Below are positions 44,801 to 56,112 of a stretch of DNA of 64,000 bases, one piece after another. Both the position numbers and the translations under genes were made by a program. Each line of letters opens with the position of its first letter. Within the stretch, counting starts at the first letter, position 1. The notes beneath the pieces were generated by a model that was given only the letters and a program-made list of their open reading frames with translations, made no database searches and was not told the DNA's origin. Source of the DNA: Symsagittifera roscoffensis (taxonomy: Eukaryota > Xenacoelomorpha > Acoela > Convolutidae); assembly GCF_963678635.1 (NCBI RefSeq), contig NC_087062.1:42422395-42486394 (forward strand), given 5' to 3'.

Positions 44801-47800
44801 GTGCGGAAAAATATTGAGCTCTAAAAGGAACTCGAGAAGACATGAGCAAAAAAATCAAAAGATCCTTCCTCCCCCGCATCCTCAAACTGTTTGCGATGAG
44901 TGTCTCGAATCATTCGAGAGTTTGTCGGAAGCCCGAGAGCACGTCGAGCTGGTACATGACATGACTTCTATTAGTCATTGTGTCTATTGCCATACAGTAT
45001 TTCTCACCGCGGAAAGCTATGGACAACATTTGCCGAAGAAGCACGAATTGCCATTTTGGGACGGCATTGAGAGGATGTCTTCCGCTGACCGAACGGAGAG
45101 CGCGTTCAGAGGCAAATTGCATCGATACGATCTCAAGTTTGGTGAAAAAGAAATGGATTTGCTCCAAGTCATGATGCAAAACAAGGAGGAAATAGATGCT
45201 CTCGTACTGGAAAGGGTCAAAGAGGGTCCGAACAAGGTGCCATTCTACGTGGAAGTGGGAATGATCAAAATTCCAACTGTGCAAGACGGGGACAGTGGAA
45301 ACTTCGAAAGGACCATGCTGTTTCTGAACACTAAGACATTGACAGTGTACTTCGAGGGAATAGCTGGAAATCAGTTCTTGGAACTGATTGAACATATGGT
45401 AAACGAAGTAATTTCGTTCTCATCTCATGGTAGCGGATGGATTATTGACAGAATTGAAAAACTGCAAATCAGTTTCGCGGCCTTCTCATCAATAACAGCA
45501 GGATCTGATCTCGAGCTATCTGATGCACTCAGCGCAGGTTCTACTCTGCTCACAAATATCAACACTAAAGATGATGACCGTTGCTTTCTCTACTGCTTTG
45601 TTGCCGAATATCACAATGTGAATGAGCCGGTCCTCTATCCCACATCTAGACGGTGGCTGGAGAAAAACAAAGTCTCAACCTACGATCTCGACAAAGAAGG
45701 AATTGTGAAAATTAATGGGGGATACGAAATGCCAATGGGTCTAATGGATATGGACAGTTTTGAAAAGCTGAACAATTGTCAAATCAACGTCTTTCGGTAA
45801 GCAAACTCTATTTGCCTTTAAAAGTCTTAAAATTTCCTCATTTATATTCTTCACCTATTCAAACACCCTTTATATTTCATTCCAAACCTAGGTATATATA
45901 TTTTTTTCTGTTCAGGTACAACGATGGCGAATGGTTGCACATAAGAGTATCGAGCAGATTCACTACTAGCCTGATTGTGGATTTGTTGCTGCTGACAGAT
46001 GGATCAAAATATCACTATGTGTTGATAAAAGATCTCCATAAACTGGTCGAGTACGTGCGGCACAAAGTGCACCGATTTCAGTCTGAGATTTGCAGCAAAT
46101 GTTTCCACACATGCGCTTCATTCGAAACTCTGAGAAGACATCAAGAACTGTGCTGCCAAGACGAAGATGTCGTCATAAAAATGCCCAAGCCGGGAAAAGA
46201 TGACCACAAGTTCAACAACTTAACAGCTCAATGGTAAGTACCCAGAGTAATCTACTTTGGTTTGGAGTCATTGCTCTTACCAGTATACGGACCGCAACCT
46301 GATCAGCAAAAATCTAGCGCGCAAACAATTGAAATCAATCAGCCGTGCGGCTACGCATTAGCAGTAATCGAATTTGGGAAGAAAGACCTGTTAAAGATTG
46401 AGCTTAAAAAAGGACCGAATGTGATGGAAGAGCTAATTAGCTCCTTGAATCGTTAGCGAGAGAAATTTACGTAGAAGAAGGGAAATATTACACTTTCACC
46501 GGTATAACAGACCAGGAACGGGAAGATGCTACAATTTGTTGGATATGCGAGAACGATGTTTCCGACAATGATCAAGTGGTACTTGATCATTGCCATTACA
46601 CCAACAAATTCCTAGGTTGGGCACACAATGAGCTTAACGTTAATAGAAAAACAACAAGTTACATTCCAGTGGTAGCTCATAATTTGTAAAATTATGATTT
46701 ACACTTTATAATCAAAGCGCTGGCAAAAAGCTGTTCGGAAAACACATTTTCCGTAATAACCGCAACTGAAGAAAAATATATCTCCTTGACAATCTCAGTA
46801 TATATAAAAACGTACACGGACAAAAACAGAAAAATCAAAAAACTATACAAAAATCTGAGATTCTTCGATTCGTATAGGTTCATGCTAGCACCGTTGGCAA
46901 AATTTGTTGATAATTTGCCCAACGAAAAGTTTTTTTCTGCTGGAGAAGTATTTTGAAAAACTCGGCCAATCACCTGAAAAAGTCAGTATGTTGAAACAGA
47001 AAGGGCATTACCCCTACTCATACTCCAACTCATTCGAAAAATTCCGAAAAACTTGCCTCCCCCGCGAGCAATATGGAAAAAGAGTCTAACAGGAGGGGAT
47101 GTGAGTGTTTCAAGAAGCGAGTACAATCATGCCCTAGAAGTTTTCACCGAACCGAAGTGTGGCTCACTTGGTGGTTACCACGAATTGTACTTGACTACAG
47201 ATGTGCTATTGCTTGCTTCCGTTTTCGAAGCTTTTCGAGAAAATTGCTATCAAACTTACGGGTTGGAACGCGCCTGTTACTTCACGGCAAGTAACGTTTC
47301 CGGGGACGCCTTTCTTAAAAACTGTAAGCCCGAACTGAAACTCTTGAACTTCTGGACCTTGTGCAACGAAAAATAAGAGGAGGCATGTCTTCGGTTTGCG
47401 CGCCGACTTTACAAAGCAAACAATAAATACCTCGACAATTTTTTGCCCTCAGAACTATTAAGCTACATCCTCAATATTGACGCAAACAATTTGTACGGGG
47501 ATAATGAAACACTGCCCTTTGCCATTGAACAATTTTTCAATAATTGAAAAAAGTCTGGCAGACATACTGCTCACCAGCGAAACCTCAGAGTAGGGTTATA
47601 TATTTGAAGTCAATTTGACCAGACCCGAAGATCTTCATGACTTTCTTGCTGATTACCCTGTTGCCCCCTCTCGTGAAGTAGTGGGCATCGGTGCAATGAG
47701 CAACGAGCAAGTCGACATGTTGGGAAAAGTTGGGAATCACCACACTGCCAAAAGTGCCAAAGCTTCTGCAGACTTTGCATCCTAAAGAAGGTTATGTTTT

Positions 47801-48478
47801 GCATTACCTTACTCTAAAGTTGTACCACGACCTGGGAATGAAAATAACTCATCTCGGAAAAGTTCTTCAGTTCCGTCAAAGTCACTGGATGGCACCCTGT
47901 GTCGACCTCAACACCCGCCTCCAAAAAGCCGCGGTAAATAAATTCCAGGAGAAATTTTACAAGCTAATTGTTAATTCAGCATTCGGTAAAACAATGGAGT
48001 CTAAGTTAGGAAGAAAGAAGCTGGAGTTTGTAAGGAATGAGAGAAAGCTTCTTCAAGAAACAGCTCTGGGCACAATGAAGAGCTTTCAAAACATTGATGA
48101 TCAATTAGCCACAATCAGCTTTTCAGTAACAAAAACGTTATGGGACAAACCTATGATAGCTGGTGCGACCATCCTAGACCTCGCCAAACGTTTCATGTTC
48201 CAGTTTCATTATAAAAAAATGAAACCTAATCTAAACTTGGATCTTCTTTAATACTACACGGATAGTTTTAATTATGCCGTAAAAACTGACGACGTTTACC
48301 GAGACTCGGAGAAAATAAAAGCTGATTTCGACTTTTCAAATTCTGATGTGAACCAATCCTTGTTCGACGATACCAACAAGAAAGTTGTGCTGAAGTTCAA
48401 AGACGAGACTGGTGGGAAGGCGATCAGAGAATTTATCGCCCTAAAACCGAAACTTCACTCATTCGTTCTAAATTGTAA
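44800..48478 (+). pseudogene. Polinton lineage B DNA polymerase relic (right copy)
   Basis: B-family, protein-primed polymerase of a different lineage from the one at 14973. Parts in order: zinc fingers (CDECLESFESLSEAREHVEL near 44.9 kb; CHTVFLTAESYGQHL near 45.0 kb); block DDDRCFLYCFVAEYHN near 45.57 kb; an intron-like GTAAGC...TTCAG interval near 45.80-45.92 kb; finger CSKCFHTCASFETLRRHQEL near 46.1 kb; an endonuclease-VII-like zinc block (CWICENDVSDN then DHCHYTNKF) near 46.54-46.6 kb; exonuclease-associated LRFFDSYRFM near 46.86 kb; YHELYLTTDVLLLASVFEAF near 47.2 kb; palm segments including NSAFGKTMESKL near 48.0 kb; and a tail ending at a GTAAGT donor near 48,478. It is broken with several interruptions. 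Its terminal exon follows in the tandem repeat. Confidence 0.85.
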
Positions 48479-48607
48479 GTAAAAACTCCAACTTAGGCCA
48501 CCCTTCCACCCCCCATTCCTATTTTTTTACTGAAAAACACCATCACCACCACCACCAACCTCCCTCCCTCCCTTAATTTGTTGCCATAACCTATAGGCGA
48601 TTAGCAA

Positions 48608-48639
48608 ATTTAGGCAACATTATACATTGTTGCCTAAAT
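48608..48639. other. Strong hairpin in tandem unit 1 (also near 50,697 and 52,790)
   Basis: Arms ATTTAGGCAACA and TGTTGCCTAAAT around an 8-base loop. In unit 2 the arms pair over 14 bases with a 4-base loop; in unit 3 mismatches have accumulated. It lies in the intron upstream of the terminal exon. Confidence 0.8.
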
Positions 48640-48812
48640 GTTGATGTAACTGAAAACATATTTCTTCTCTTTTCCTCGTTTTTAACCATAATTTAGAGTC
48701 TTCTGCTCTTTTTTGGTAAAATGAATTAACTTGGTATAAATTGGGTTGCTGAAGGGAATTGAAATCTTCCCCTGCCTTGTAGGAAAGAATCATAACTTTG
48801 GTTCTGTTTAGA

Positions 48813-49258
48813 AGGCACTCAAAAATTGAGTGCCAAAGGAATAAAACGGAATGCACAGCGAGAACTGGTCCACCAAACCTTCAGGGACACATTATTCACT
48901 GGGAAAACAATGAGACTGTACAAGTATAATTTAGTTTCGAAACGTCACACCAATTTGACAGTGAAACAAAACAAACTTGCATTATCACCATTTGACTCAA
49001 AACTTTTCTCCTTTTCGACGGGATTTCGACAGTGTCCTTTGGCCATAAAGCCGCCAAAGACAATGCATTTCTAGAAGACATTTACATGGACACCCAGTGG
49101 CCCAACTCATACAACGAAATTGATAACAGTTCGCCCGAATTTCAACATCCCGAATTTCACCCGAAGTTCTACTCAGAAACAGAACTGCGAGAAGAAAGAG
49201 CTTCTAGTAGCAGAGTCCGAGAACGTCCCACTGTAAATAACCCATTTATTTTATCGTA
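48813..49258 (+). pseudogene. Polinton lineage B polymerase terminal exon, copy 1
   Basis: C-terminal part of the polymerase: begins around a GGCACTCAA/TTGAGTGCC hairpin, continues with AKGIKRNAQRELVHQTF, LTVKQNKLALSPFDSK (the 'LS-fDdKR' block typical of Polinton polymerase ends), and closes with RPTVNNPFILS. It follows the GTAAGT donor at about 48,478. Part of a broken element. Confidence 0.75.
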
Positions 49259-49696
49259 AGCTTCGGAAGAAAGACCATCTATAAAACAGCGCAAAGAAAA
49301 CCAAAACAATAAACAATAAATTATGAAACTTATAATTTGAGATGATTTTTTTGCTCGTCATTTTTATACTTCGGCTTAACCTCGTTTTGGTTTTTACCAA
49401 TTTACCACTAATAAAATGTTCGTATTGGGCTCAATCACTGTTTTAACATAAATAGCTTCAGTCAAATAAACTGGTTGATGCAAACCAAGTATTTCTTAAA
49501 ACAAATATGTGAAATCCTTTGGTTGAGTTTTAATAACAAACTTTTTTTTTAGCGTGACAAATCTTCGACGGAAAAAAGAAAACCGGGAAATGATATCCAC
49601 ATGAAACTAGGATGAAAACGAAAAGTTCAGGAATTAGGACTATTAACTTAAACTATTGCGGGAAAAGGGACCGCTTTAAAGTGAGTTAAAAGGAAA

Positions 49697-49908
49697 TTTT
49701 GTATCGGGTCCCGGTTGTTAAGCTCTGCGTATCAAGGTCCTATGGATGGGTCTTTTACTTTAGGGGTGAAAACGTGCGTTCATTTACAAAATCCTAGGAT
49801 AGAGGTCCTCCAAAAAATTATGGACCCCTTTCCTAGGATTTCGCTTTGAGTGAGGACTCCCCCCCTTTAGGAAGGATCCCCCCTTAGGATCCGGGACACG
49901 ATACAAAA
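49697..49908. mobile_element. ~212-bp MITE with terminal inverted repeats, copy in unit 1
   Basis: Terminal inverted repeats TTTTGTATCGGGTCCCGG and CCGGGACACGATACAAAA (one mismatch). Internally further nested inverted pairs (AAATCCTAGGA / TCCTAGGATTT; GGTCC / GGACC) and C-rich runs. No coding capacity, so a non-autonomous DNA transposon or foldback element. A target-site duplication could not be fixed. Inserted before the triplication, since each unit has it at the same place. Confidence 0.7.
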
Positions 49909-50556
49909 CTACTTACCAGTTTTAGCTATCAGCTTTAATCATCTCTTTCTTTATCAAAAACACTTCTGTATCTTGAAAATTTCTAGGATTTGAACTGGAA
50001 AACGTAATGAATGGGTGATGACTGTAACCTCGGTTATTATGATTGTTTTGATCTTCTGATGATCATAAAAAGTTTGTAGATTTCCATGATTACCCTAAGA
50101 TTCAAAAACTGAACCAGAGTTTCAAGAAAAAAAGATAGCTAATCCTGTTCTTGTAAAAACAAAACTGCAGAATTATTCAGTTATCTTTTTCTTTTATTTC
50201 CAGAAATAAAGTGGGACAATTTATACTAAAAATAGTGAATTGTAGAGAAATGGGGCCACTGATGACTATAAAACTGTGAATTGTAGAGAAATGGGACAAC
50301 TGATGAATACAAAAAAAAGGTATTACCAGATTTTATCTAATCAATTTAAAAAAACTCGATACGAATTACGTTTTTTCAATGAAACGACGTAATTCCGCTC
50401 AAAGAAACCTAAGATTATGTTTTTACAAATAAGAAATTTTTGGAGCCAGTTCTAAACTAGTATTTTAGACCAATTTTATTTATGATGGAATATCACTATA
50501 AAGTTTTTTTAACTAATCAATCATATTCCATCTCCAACATTTACACGTATTTTCAA

Positions 50557-50584
50557 GTGCTGAAACTACTTGTAGTTTCAGCAC
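50557..50584. other. Perfect 13-bp-stem palindrome (also 52651-52678 and 54713-54740)
   Basis: Arms GTGCTGAAACTAC and GTAGTTTCAGCAC separated by TT, located near the end of each 2.1-kb unit. It is kept in all three units with at most one change, while surrounding sequence has drifted. Could be a foldback element remnant or a cruciform-forming junction sequence; no terminator role is claimed. Confidence 0.85.
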
Positions 50585-50902
50585 CAAAGCAGTTTGAATG
50601 AAACTTTGAATATAGTTGTTCACCTTCTGGATAAACCACCACCACCAATCTCCCTCCCTCCCTTAATTTGTTGCAATAACCTATGGGAGATTAGCTAATT
50701 TAGGCAACATTATACAATGTTGCCTAAATGTTGATTTATCTGAAAACATATTTCTTCTCTTTTTCTCGTTCTTAATCATAAATTAGAGTCTTCTGCTCTT
50801 TTTTCGTAAAATTATTTTCCTTGGTATAAATTGAGTTGCTGAAGTGAATTGAAATTATCCCCTGCCTTGTAGGAAAGAATCACAATTTTGGTTCTGTTCA
50901 GA

Positions 50903-51355
50903 AGGCACTCAAAAATTGAGTGCCAAACAATAAAACGGAGTGCACAGCGAGAACTGGTCCACCAAACCTTCCGGGACACGTTATTCACTGGGAAAACAAT
51001 GAGAGTGTAGTAGTATAATATAGTTTCGAAACGTCACACCAATATGACAGTGAAACAAAACAAACTTGCATTATCACCATTCGACTCAAAACGTTTTCTC
51101 TTTTTCGACGGGATTTTGACAGTGTCTTTTGGCCATAAAGCCGCCGAAGAAAATGCATTTCTAGAAGGCATTTACATGGACACCGAGTGGCCCAACTCAC
51201 ACAACGAAACTGATAACAATTCGCCGGAATTTGAACATCCGGACTGGGGATTTTTACAGCGGCACCACTCAGAAACAGAACTGCGAGAAGAAAGAGCTTC
51301 TAGTAGCCGAGTTTGTGAACGTCCCCCTGTAAATAACCCATTTATTTTATCGTAA
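50903..51355 (+). pseudogene. Polinton lineage B polymerase terminal exon, copy 2
   Basis: Contains TVKQNKLALSPFDSKRFLFF, SFGHKAAEENAFLEGIYMDT and the closing RPPVNNPFILS; the longest open version of the three. Part of the tandem unit, detached from the rest of the gene. Confidence 0.75.
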
Positions 51356-51791
51356 GCTTCGGAAGAAAGACTGTCTATAAAACAGCGCAAAGAAAACCAA
51401 AACAATATACATTAAATTCTGAAACATATATTTTGAGATGATTTTTTTTGCTCGTCCTTTTTATACTTCGGCTTAAACTTGTTTTGGTTTTTACCAATTT
51501 ACCACTAATAAAAAGTTCGTATTGGGCTCAATCACTGTTTTAACATAAATAGCTTCAGTCAAATAAACTGGTTGATGCAAACCAAGTATTTTTTAAACAA
51601 ATATGTGAAATCCTTTGGTTGAGTTTTAATAACAAACTTTTTTTAGCGTGACAAATCTTCGCCGAAAAGAAAGAAAACCAGGAAATGATATCCACATGAA
51701 ACTAGGATGAAAACGAAAAGTTCAGGAATTAGGACTATTAACTAAAACTTTTGCGGGAAATGGGACCGCTTTAAAGTGAATTAAAAGGAAA

Positions 51792-52000
51792 TATTGTATC
51801 GTGTCCCGGTTGTTAAGCTCAGCTTATCAAGGTTCTAAAGATGGGGTCTTTTACTTTAGGGGTGGGAACTTGCGTTCATTTACAAAGTCTTAGGATAGAG
51901 GTCCTCCAAAAAATTATGGACCCTTTTCCTAGGATTTCGCTTTGAGTGAGGACCCCCCCCCTAGGAAGGATCCCCCCTTAGGATCCGGGACACGATACAT
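51792..52000. mobile_element. Same MITE in unit 2
   Basis: Termini TATTGTATCGTGTCCCGG and CCGGGACACGATACA; the left end here matches the right end better than in unit 1, so GTATCGTGTCCCGG is probably the ancestral terminal sequence. Confidence 0.7.
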
Positions 52001-52996
52001 TACTACTTACCAGTTTAAGCCATCAGCTCTAATCATCTCTTTCTTTATCGAAAACACTTCTGTATCTTGAAAATTTCAAGGATTTGAACTGGAAAACGTA
52101 ATAAATGGTTGATGACTGTAACCTCGGTTATTATGATTATTTTGATCTTCTGATGATCATAAAAGTTTTGTATATTTCCATGATTACCCTAAGATTCAAA
52201 AACTAAACCAGAGTTTCAAGAAAAAAAAGATTGCTAATCCTGTTCTTGTGAAAAAAAAACTGCGGAATTATTCAGTTATCTTTTTCTTTTATTTCCAGAA
52301 AAAAGTTGGGACAATTTATACTAAAAATAGAGAATTGTAGAGAAATGGGGCCACTGATGACTATAAAACTGTGAATTGTAGAGAAATGGGACCACTGATG
52401 ACTACAAAAAAGTCTATATTACGAGATTTAACCTAATCAATTAAAAAAAAACGCGATACGAATTACGTTTTTTCAATGAAATGACGTAATTTTGCTCAAA
52501 AAACCTTAGATTAAAGTTTTACAAACTTAAAATATTTGGAGCCAGTTCTAAACTAGTATTTTACCAATTATATTTATGATGTAATATCCCTATAAAACTT
52601 TTATAACTAACCAAACATATTCCATCTCCAACATTTACACATATGTTTAAGTGCTGAAACTACTTGTAGTTTCAGCATCAGATCAATTTGAATAAAACTG
52701 TAAATATAGTTGTTCTCCTTCTGGATAAACCACCGCCACCAACCTCCCTCCCTCCCTTAATTTGTTGCAATAAACTATGGGCAATTAGCTAATTTAGGTA
52801 ACCTTATACAATGTTGTCTAAATGTTTATTTATCTCAAAACATATTTCTTCTTTTTTCCTCGGTTTCAATCATAATTTTGAGTCTTTTGCTCTTTTTTGG
52901 TAAAATGAGTTTCCTTGGTAAAAATTGAGTTGCTGAAGTGAATTGAAATTATCCCCTGCTTTGTAGGAAAGAATCAGAATTTTGGTTCTGTTTAGA

Positions 52997-53445
52997 AGGC
53001 ACTCAAAAATTGAGTGCCAAAGGAATAAAACGGAGTGCACAGTGAGAACTGGTCCACCAAACCTTCAGGGACACACTTTTCACTGGGAAAACAATGAGAG
53101 TGTACAACTATAAAAAAGTTTCGAAACGTCACACCAATATGTCAGTGAAACAAAACAAACTTGCATTATCACCATTCGACTCAAAACGTTTTCTCCTTTT
53201 CGACGGGATTTCGACAGTGTCATTTGGCCGCCGAATAAAATGCATTTCTAGAAGACATTTACATGGACACCGAGTGGCCCAACTCATACAATGAAACTGA
53301 TAACAGTTCGCCCGAATTTCAAATTCCGGTTTGGAGATTTTTAGAGCGGCACTAATCAGAAACAGAACTGGGAGAAGAAAAAGCTTCTAGTTGCCGAGTC
53401 CGTGAACGTCCCCCTGTAAATAACCCATTTATTTTATCGGAAGCT
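52997..53445 (+). pseudogene. Polinton lineage B polymerase terminal exon, copy 3
   Basis: Contains SVKQNKLALSPFDSKRFLLF and the same downstream landmarks; more degraded than copy 2. Confidence 0.7.
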
Positions 53446-53882
53446 TCGGAAGAAAGACCGTCTATAAAACAGCGCAAAGAAAACCAAAACAAAAAACATT
53501 AATTTCTGAAACAAATATTTTGAGATGATTTTTACTGCCTGTCTCTTTTATACTTCGGCTTAAACTTGTTTTGGTTTTTACCAATTTACCACTAATAAAA
53601 TGTTCGTATTGGGCTCGATTCACTGTTTTAACATGAATAGCTGCAAGCAAATAAACTGGTTGATGCAAACCAAATTTTTTTTCAAATAAGTGTGTGAAAT
53701 CCTTTGGTTGAGTTTTAATAACAAAACTTTATTGGCTTGACAAATCTTCGACGAAAAGAAAGAAAACCAGGAAATGATATTCACATGAAACTAGGACGAA
53801 AACCAAAAAGTTCAGGAATTAGGACGATTAACTTAAGCTATCGCGGGAAAAGGGACCGCTTTAAAATGAATTAAAAAGAAAT

Positions 53883-54091
53883 TTTCTATCGGGTCATGGT
53901 TGTTAAGCTCAGCTTATCAAGGTCCTAAGGAGGGGGTCTTTTACTTTAGGGGTGGGAACTTGCGTTCATTTACAAAATCCTAGGATAGAGGTCCTCCAAA
54001 AAATTAAAGATCCCTTTCCGAGGATTTTTGCTTTACGTGAGGACCCCCCCCCTAGGAAAGATCCCCCTTTAGGATCCGGGACACGATACCA
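53883..54091. mobile_element. Same MITE in unit 3
   Basis: Left terminus diverged (TTCTATCGGGTCATGG), right terminus CCGGGACACGATACC conserved. Confidence 0.65.
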
Positions 54092-54795
54092 TACTACTTA
54101 CCAGTTTTAGCCATCAGCTCTAATTATCTCTTTCTTTATCATAAGCACTTCTGTATCTTGAAAGTTTCTAGGATTAGAACTGGAATAGGTAATGAATGAG
54201 TCATGACTGTAACCTCTGTTATTATGAAACTTTTGATCTTCTGATGATCATAAAAAATTTGGTAGATTTCCATGATTTCCCTAAGCTTCAAAAACTGAAC
54301 CAGAGTTTCAAGAAAAAAGACAGCTAATTCTGTTCTTGTAAAACAGCTAATCCTGTTCGAGTTATTCAGTTATCTTTTTCTTTTATTTCCAGAAATAAGG
54401 TGAGACAATTTATACTAAAAAAAGTGAATTATAGAGAAATGGGGCCACTGATGACTACAAACAAAAAAGTCTAAATTACCAGATTTAATCTAATCAATTA
54501 AAAAAAAAACTCGATACGAATTACGTTTTTTCAATGAAACGACGTAATTCTGCTCAAAAAAAACCTAAGATTATGTTTTTACAAATAGGAAACTTTTGAA
54601 GCCAGTTCTAAACTATTTTCTTAGACCAATTATATTTATGATGGAATATCACTATAATTTTTTTATAACTAACCAATCATATTTCATCTCCAACTTTTAC
54701 ACGTATTTTTAAGTGCTGAAACTACTTGTAGTTTCAGCACCAGAGCAATTTAAAATAAAGCTTTGAATACAGTTGTTCTCCTTCTGGATAAACTC

Positions 54796-56112
54796 CAAGA
54801 ACAAACCCGCATAAACCAATATAGACTAGATTATTGAGATTAGGAGATATAAGCGTAAGATTAAAATCGGTAGAAGGCTAAGAAGTTGCACGAATCTGTC
54901 CGGCCGAAAATAAGATAGCGTGACGAGCAGACGGTGTATCTTATCTAAAATTACTCTATAAGTATAACCAACAGGTCACAACTCATCTGGCGCGACCAAA
55001 AGTCTCCATCAAGACCTTAACTAACTTAGATCAAAAAATAGATCTTAGAATTAGACAATTGCAAAATTGCAAAAATGCTAGACGGAATAGATAATTTAAA
55101 AAAAATGTCTCTACGTCAGCTCGAATCATCTCTTTTGCTATCATAAACACTTCTGTATCTTGAAAATAACAACAATCAGGAATCGGAGAAATCTGCTACA
55201 TGATAGTGAGACGGAAACCGGAACAATTTTTTGTAATTAGAGTACTTTGTGCAGTAAATTTATATTTTCGTTTACTGACATGAAAATAATTTGAAGAAAA
55301 AATACTCCAACGACCTTACCTTAAACCTGTTATCTATAAAATTACAAATGATAAAAAGAACACAAGTCGTTCCTACCAATAATCTGCAGTAAATCAAGTT
55401 TTTCAATAAATAATTTATTAAATACAAAATATAAAAATAAGTAAGTACAAAAATCTTGTTAGTTTTAAAAATTGATTATCTAATTTTCCTCATTCCAGCT
55501 TCATCATCTAAAACATAACAGCAAAATTTAAAAAGACTTAAATCATCAAAACCTTAATTTTTAAATTATCTTTAACTCAAAGCTTTAAAACAAAATTTAT
55601 CCTGGCTTATCTTTGCTTTCTATATCCCACTTTTCTTTATTAATTAGATCATCAAGGCGGCTTTCCTAGGATTTTTCATTTTAAATCAAACCTGAAATAA
55701 ACTTTTTTTTTCTGATCATCAAAGCTTTCCTTGGATCAAAACAGAACAATTTTATTATCCCCTTCCCAGAATTTTTAAAAAAATCTAACGACCTGAAACG
55801 TCGATTGACTACCCAACCCTTATAAACGACCGAGGACTAAGAGTATTTTTTGAAAAAAAAAGCCAAAATAATTAAGCTAAACAGTGACGAACTTCGGTTA
55901 ATCATTCTTCACTTGAGCCCTTCTTCTTAGATGACCCAGGCTGAAGCCCTTAACAAATACGTAAGTCATTAAATGCCATCTAACGATCTACTTGTGTTCT
56001 AATTATACCTGAACCTTGTGGATTGATTTACTATTTTCTAACCCTTGATCACAAATCACAACCCTTAGGTTAGATTAAGTAGGTAAATCATAGATTAAAA
56101 CTTATTCTTGAG
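54796..56112. other. Non-coding segment between the Polinton fossil and the LTR fossils
   Basis: No gene. Contains the phrase TGGCGCGACCAAAAG at 54,988-55,002, which could be a primer-binding site following the end of an LTR (preceded by ...GGTCACAACTCATC), and leader-like AT-rich sequence. No matching second LTR was found in the window. Confidence 0.35.

Larger units (their letters stand above)
48540..50635. repeat. 2.1-kb tandem unit, copy 1 of 3 (carries polymerase terminal exon)
   Basis: Begins with an ACCACCA / CTCCCTCCCTCCCTTAATTTG block and ends with TTCTCC..CTGGATAAACC. The same order of landmarks (hairpin ATTTAGGCAACA, terminal exon, AT-rich spacer, MITE, palindrome) repeats at ~2.1-kb intervals in units 2 and 3. 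Confidence 0.9.
50636..52730. repeat. 2.1-kb tandem unit, copy 2 of 3
   Basis: Second copy, with scattered substitutions and small indels relative to copy 1. Confidence 0.9.
36763..54795. mobile_element. Polinton (Maverick) fossil, lineage B, partly inverted and amplified
   Basis: Parts: polymerase N-terminal part on minus (36763-38445), basic segment, capsid relic and adenain-like protease relic on plus (about 39.1-41.06 kb), unrecognised ORFs (41.3-43.6 kb), a longer copy of the same polymerase on plus (44800-48478) and its terminal exon in three tandem copies to 54795. The element is broken with many interruptions and rearranged; the two polymerase copies face away from the middle. No integrase or ATPase was recognised. 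It may be a composite of two insertions. Confidence 0.75.
52731..54795. repeat. 2.1-kb tandem unit, copy 3 of 3
   Basis: Third copy, slightly more diverged; it ends where LTR-element-related sequence begins. Confidence 0.9.
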
